Shown one piece after another: positions 61,281 to 64,000 of a DNA stretch of 64,000 nucleotides. Each line of letters opens with the position of its first letter. Within the stretch, counting starts at the first letter, position 1. The notes beneath the pieces are model-generated. The model was not told where the DNA came from. It did no database searches and worked only from the letters and a program-made list of their open reading frames with translations. Source of the stretch: Desulfopila aestuarii DSM 18488. GTDB lineage: Bacteria > Desulfobacterota > Desulfobulbia > Desulfobulbales > Desulfocapsaceae. The stretch is from positions 186,001-250,000 of the forward strand of contig NZ_FRFE01000005.1 in the NCBI RefSeq assembly GCF_900143695.1, written 5' to 3'. The translations under genes and the position numbers were made by a program.

Positions 61281-61880
61281 ATGTCACAGGACCACTCATT
61301 CGTATCACCCGGACCTGCCGGTCTGGGCGCACTCGCCGTTGCATGTTTTGGCTTTGGAGCTGTCTTTAGTGGTAAAGTCGGACTTGGCGGATTGCCACTC
61401 CTGGCTGCCTGGTTGGTAGGCGGTGGAATAGTGCAATACACCGTTGCTGTCATGGAACTGAAAGATCACAACATGACAGGTGGCAATGTTTTCCTCTTTT
61501 TCAGTGCCTTTTTCATGTTTGGTGCGGCACTCTCGGTCATGGCTAAATACCTGATGCTTTCGGGCATGATCGGCTCGGTCAAACCCGAACCGATGGTAGA
61601 GGGCTTCTGCTGGGCCGCAGGAGCTTCCTTCCTCACCATTGTCACCCCTGCGTACCTTAAAGCTCCAAAACCACTTTTTCTGATTGTCCTTCTGCTGGAC
61701 ATCGCCCTCTGGATTATTGTCGGCCTCGACATGGGCATGATCGGTGCTGAGCTGAAACCGGTCGTTGGCTATCTGCTCTATGCAACTGGCTGGCTTGGTG
61801 TCTACATGGTTGGCGCGATCGTCAACAATCACATTTTTGGCCGGGTTGTTCTCCCCACCTTCGGTTCATTTGTGAAATAA
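61281..61880 (+). CDS. SatP/YaaH-type acetate transporter
   Basis: GPR1/FUN34/YaaH family protein (199 aa) with six hydrophobic helices. Members carry acetate and succinate by proton-linked transport. The start at 61281 has GAAAGGAG upstream, and the N-terminal stretch SPGPAGLGALAVACFGFGA matches the family opening (N-P-x-P-L-G-L variant reads SPGPAGLGA). It is divergent from the CoA-transferase gene with a shared control region, in line with acetate being product and substrate of that enzyme. A perfect 15-bp hairpin follows. Confidence 0.87.
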   Translation: MSQDHSFVSPGPAGLGALAVACFGFGAVFSGKVGLGGLPLLAAWLVGGGIVQYTVAVMELKDHNMTGGNVFLFFSAFFMFGAALSVMAKYLMLSGMIGSVKPEPMVEGFCWAAGASFLTIVTPAYLKAPKPLFLIVLLLDIALWIIVGLDMGMIGAELKPVVGYLLYATGWLGVYMVGAIVNNHIFGRVVLPTFGSFVK

Positions 61881-61915
61881 GCAGTCGTCTTCTGCAGTAC
61901 CCGGCGTGTCTTTTT

Positions 61916-61951
61916 ACCGGTTCTGCCTGCTATATGGCAGGCAGAACCGGT
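61916..61951. terminator. Perfect 15-bp hairpin after satP
   Basis: ACCGGTTCTGCCTGC and its exact complement around TATATG. Five T stand before rather than after the stem on the plus strand, so it has no normal U tract. It ends about 35 bases after the transporter stop. Confidence 0.6.
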
Positions 61952-62064
61952 CATGAGCCCCTGTCGGCCTCCCTTTGTCTTCAGAAATAGACACTTGCAA
62001 CCGACCTGAGAACTCCTAAGGTATGAGCAGTTGCATGAATTTTTCTCTCAAAGGACGGTCTGCC

Positions 62065-62730
62065 ATGAATATTTCAGAAGCTATTCGCCACAGGAAATCC
62101 ACCCGGGCTTTTCTCACCAAAGAAGTTGAGCAGGACAAAATCGTACGTATACTCGAGACTGCCAGGCACGCCCCCTCCGGCGCCAATACCCAGCCCTGGC
62201 AGGTTGCGGTTGTCTCAGGACAACAGAAGAAAGAATTGCAGGAACGAATGATTGCAGCCTTTGACAAGGGTGAACAGGAAACGAAAGACTACCATTACTA
62301 CCCGGAAAAATGGGCCGTACCCTATAGCGGACGACGCACCAGTTGCGGAATGCAGCTCTATTCGGCGTTGGGAATCGAACGTCAGGACAGAAAGCGGCGC
62401 CGGATGCAATGGGTCGCCAATTACCGGGCCTTTGACGCTCCGGTAATGCTGCTGTTTTTCATCGATTCATCCCTTGCCACCGGCTCCTATATCGACTACG
62501 GCATGTTTCTCCAATCGCTGATGCTTGCCGCTCTCGACGAGGGCCTTGCCACCTGCCCCCAAGCCGCACTGGCAGAATATCCAAATCTGGTCCGCCAAAC
62601 CCTTGGCTATCCCGACAATGCCCTGCTTCTCTGCGGTGTGGCCCTGGGCTATGAAGACCGGGAGGCAGCAATCAACCAATACCGGACACCTCGGGAACCT
62701 GTAGAGAAATTTACCAAATTTTTCAGTTAA
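62065..62730 (+). CDS. Nitroreductase-family oxidoreductase
   Basis: FMN-dependent NAD(P)H oxidoreductase (221 aa). The N-terminal RHRKSTRAFLTKEV and APSGANTQPWQ carry the FMN phosphate and isoalloxazine contacts, and the C-terminal LGYEDREAAINQYRTPREP is typical. The ATG at 62065 follows AAGGACGG; an upstream in-frame start at 62023 is less likely. Natural substrates are unknown; PnbA-type enzymes reduce quinones, nitro compounds or enoates. It lies before the acyl-CoA synthetase, possibly in one unit. Confidence 0.88.
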   Translation: MNISEAIRHRKSTRAFLTKEVEQDKIVRILETARHAPSGANTQPWQVAVVSGQQKKELQERMIAAFDKGEQETKDYHYYPEKWAVPYSGRRTSCGMQLYSALGIERQDRKRRRMQWVANYRAFDAPVMLLFFIDSSLATGSYIDYGMFLQSLMLAALDEGLATCPQAALAEYPNLVRQTLGYPDNALLLCGVALGYEDREAAINQYRTPREPVEKFTKFFS

Positions 62731-62740
62731 GACCTTACTC

Positions 62741-62796
62741 GTGACAGAATTTGATCATCGGTGACAACCGGTGCTGCAATATTCAAAACAGTGACA
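62741..62796. repeat. Three GTGACA repeats before the acyl-CoA synthetase
   Basis: GTGACA at 62741, 62761 and 62791, spaced 20 and 30 bases, on one face of the helix. They lie 30-80 bases before the start codon at 62822 and may be an activator-binding array, but short repeats can arise by chance. Confidence 0.35.
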
Positions 62797-62821
62797 ACAA
62801 CAAGCAAAAAGGAGAGATCTG

Positions 62822-64000
62822 ATGCAGGCATCGAGTGTGAACAAGAGTATTCTGACTCCGGTGGAATTCCTGACTAGAAGTGCATTTGTCTATCCGGAAA
62901 AGGTCGCAGTTGTCCATCGGGACAAGCGGTTTACCTACCGGCAGTTTGCCGAGAGGGTCTACCGCCTTGCCAGTGCCCTGAAAAAACAGGGAGTAGGCAA
63001 GGGAGACAAGGTTGCCTTTCTCTGCCCCAACATCCCGCCAATGTTGGAGGCCCATTATGCTGTCCCGCTGATCGGCGCAGCCCTGGTCAGCATCAACATC
63101 CGTCTCTCGAAAGGTGAAGTCTCCTATATCATCGATCACTCCGATGCCAAGGTGGTGGTAGTCGACAGCGAATTTGCCGCACTGATCCAACCTGAGGAAC
63201 TGCCGAAGGTCAAAACCTACGTCACCGTCTGCGACGTCAACGACAACAAGATTCTTGAAGGCCTGGAATACGAGGCGTTCCTTGCCACCGGCTCACCCGA
63301 ACCGGTAGAAGCCGATATCGATTCCGAAGACCAGCTGCTGGCAATCAATTATACGAGTGGCACCACCGGCCGGCCCAAAGGGGTCATGTACCATCATCGC
63401 GGCGCCTACCTCAATGCCATTGGGGAGATCCTCGAATCGAACATGACCGCTGCCTCGGTCTACCTGTGGACCCTGCCGATGTTCCATTGCAACGGTTGGT
63501 GCTTCACCTGGGGGGTTACCGCAGCCGGTGCCACCCACGTATGTCTGCGAGCCGTTGTTGCCGATGATATCTTCCGCCTCATCGAAGAAGAGGACATTTC
63601 ACATCTCTGCGCCGCACCGACTGTTTTGATCATGATGTCCACCTGGCCCAAGGCGGGTGAGGTGAAAATGAAGCGAAAACTCAAAATCATGACAGCCGGC
63701 GCGCCGCCGGCACCGACCATCATCTCCAATATGGAAAAGATGGGTGCCGATATCACCCATACTTACGGCCTCACCGAGGTGTATGGGCCCCATAGTGTCT
63801 GCGCCTGGCAACCCAACTGGGAAGCGATGTCAGATCTGGAACGAGCCAAAACAAAATCACGGCAAGGTGTTCCCTACATCGTCACCCACTTCATGGATGT
63901 GGTCAATCCCGTTACCATGGAACCGGTTGCAAGAGACGGCAAGACCATGGGCGAGATCGTGATGCGCGGCAATAATGTCATGACTGGTTACTATAAGGAC
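62822..64000 (+). CDS. Acyl-CoA synthetase (AMP-forming), cut off by the window end
   Basis: First 393 codons of an ANL-family ligase; the window ends inside it. The start ATG at 62822 follows AAAAAGGAGAG. Motifs are AINYTSGTTGRPKGVMYHHR near residue 175-194, LWTLPMFHCNGWCFTWG near 218 and YGLTEVYGPHSV near 315. It closely parallels the synthetase at 41339-42946 in order and motif types, so the two are paralogues for similar acids. The C-terminal catalytic lysine domain is beyond the window. The gene is missing from simple closed-frame views because no stop is reached. Confidence 0.93.
   Translation, partial: MQASSVNKSILTPVEFLTRSAFVYPEKVAVVHRDKRFTYRQFAERVYRLASALKKQGVGKGDKVAFLCPNIPPMLEAHYAVPLIGAALVSINIRLSKGEVSYIIDHSDAKVVVVDSEFAALIQPEELPKVKTYVTVCDVNDNKILEGLEYEAFLATGSPEPVEADIDSEDQLLAINYTSGTTGRPKGVMYHHRGAYLNAIGEILESNMTAASVYLWTLPMFHCNGWCFTWGVTAAGATHVCLRAVVADDIFRLIEEEDISHLCAAPTVLIMMSTWPKAGEVKMKRKLKIMTAGAPPAPTIISNMEKMGADITHTYGLTEVYGPHSVCAWQPNWEAMSDLERAKTKSRQGVPYIVTHFMDVVNPVTMEPVARDGKTMGEIVMRGNNVMTGYYKD

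Noticed and set aside
1-64000. CRISPR arrays, tRNA or rRNA genes, integrases and transposases
   Set aside because: No regularly spaced repeats, tRNA-like T-loops in cloverleaf context, rRNA blocks or recombinase motifs were seen.

Overview
The window looks like a chromosomal segment of an anaerobic, fatty-acid-oxidising bacterium, most likely a Desulfobacterota (deltaproteobacterial) sulfate reducer or syntroph. This is inferred from gene content: a complete short-chain beta-oxidation operon wired to an ETF and a membrane Fe-S/cytochrome-b type oxidoreductase, a butyryl-CoA:acetate CoA-transferase, an acetate transporter, TRAP transport, several two-component and c-di-GMP proteins and a cytoplasmic [NiFe] hydrogenase. 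No rRNA, tRNA, CRISPR array, IS element or prophage was recognised. Coding density is high and most genes sit in short operons with ATGA-type overlaps.

Layout. 0.4-6.1 kb: a glycerophosphodiesterase-like gene divergent from a SorC-type regulator, a HAD phosphatase and a DctPQM TRAP transporter, with an intrinsic terminator between dctP and dctQ. 6.3-9.4 kb: a 1056-residue membrane protein of unknown function with a degenerate PHP-like segment. 9.7-11.6 kb: agmatine-to-putrescine genes (aguA-aguB). 11.7-13.9 kb: an AT-richer CoA-transferase/hydrolase. 14.6-20.2 kb (minus): hydrolase, DMT exporter, OsmC, M20 amidohydrolase, CoxE-like VWA protein and MoxR ATPase. 20.6-22.2 kb: PilZ and EAL-HDOD proteins. 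22.5-31.4 kb: an acyl-CoA synthetase, then a GntR regulator, an ATP-grasp protein, an unusual KamA-family radical SAM enzyme and an M20 peptidase (an unassigned pathway), then pncA-pncB for NAD salvage.

31.4-42.9 kb (minus): a carbonic anhydrase, then the nine-gene operon acyl-CoA synthetase, enoyl-CoA hydratase, thiolase, 3-hydroxyacyl-CoA dehydrogenase, thioesterase, acyl-CoA dehydrogenase, Fe-S oxidoreductase, etfB, etfA. 43-49 kb: two GNAT acetyltransferases, a small membrane protein, a chemoreceptor and an MFS transporter. 49.2-56.1 kb: hydrogenase small and large subunits, maturation protease, a soluble PAS hybrid histidine kinase and a REC-GGDEF diguanylate cyclase, in a layout that suggests H2 sensing with c-di-GMP output. 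56.1-59.0 kb (minus): a Cache-domain kinase and NarL-type regulator. 59.4-64 kb: butyryl-CoA:acetate CoA-transferase, SatP-type acetate transporter, nitroreductase and a truncated acyl-CoA synthetase.

How they fit together. The beta-oxidation operon, CoA-transferase and acetate transporter make a coherent butyrate/short-chain fatty acid oxidation module. The promoters of the beta-oxidation operon and of the CoA-transferase share a 17-bp palindrome (CTAGGTN5ACCTAG) and further conserved blocks at identical spacing, so they are probably controlled by one activator. The most novel-looking items are the hydrogenase-kinase-cyclase operon, this shared promoter architecture, and the ATP-grasp/KamA/M20 cluster, whose aminomutase lacks the aspartates that read lysine in the classical enzyme.
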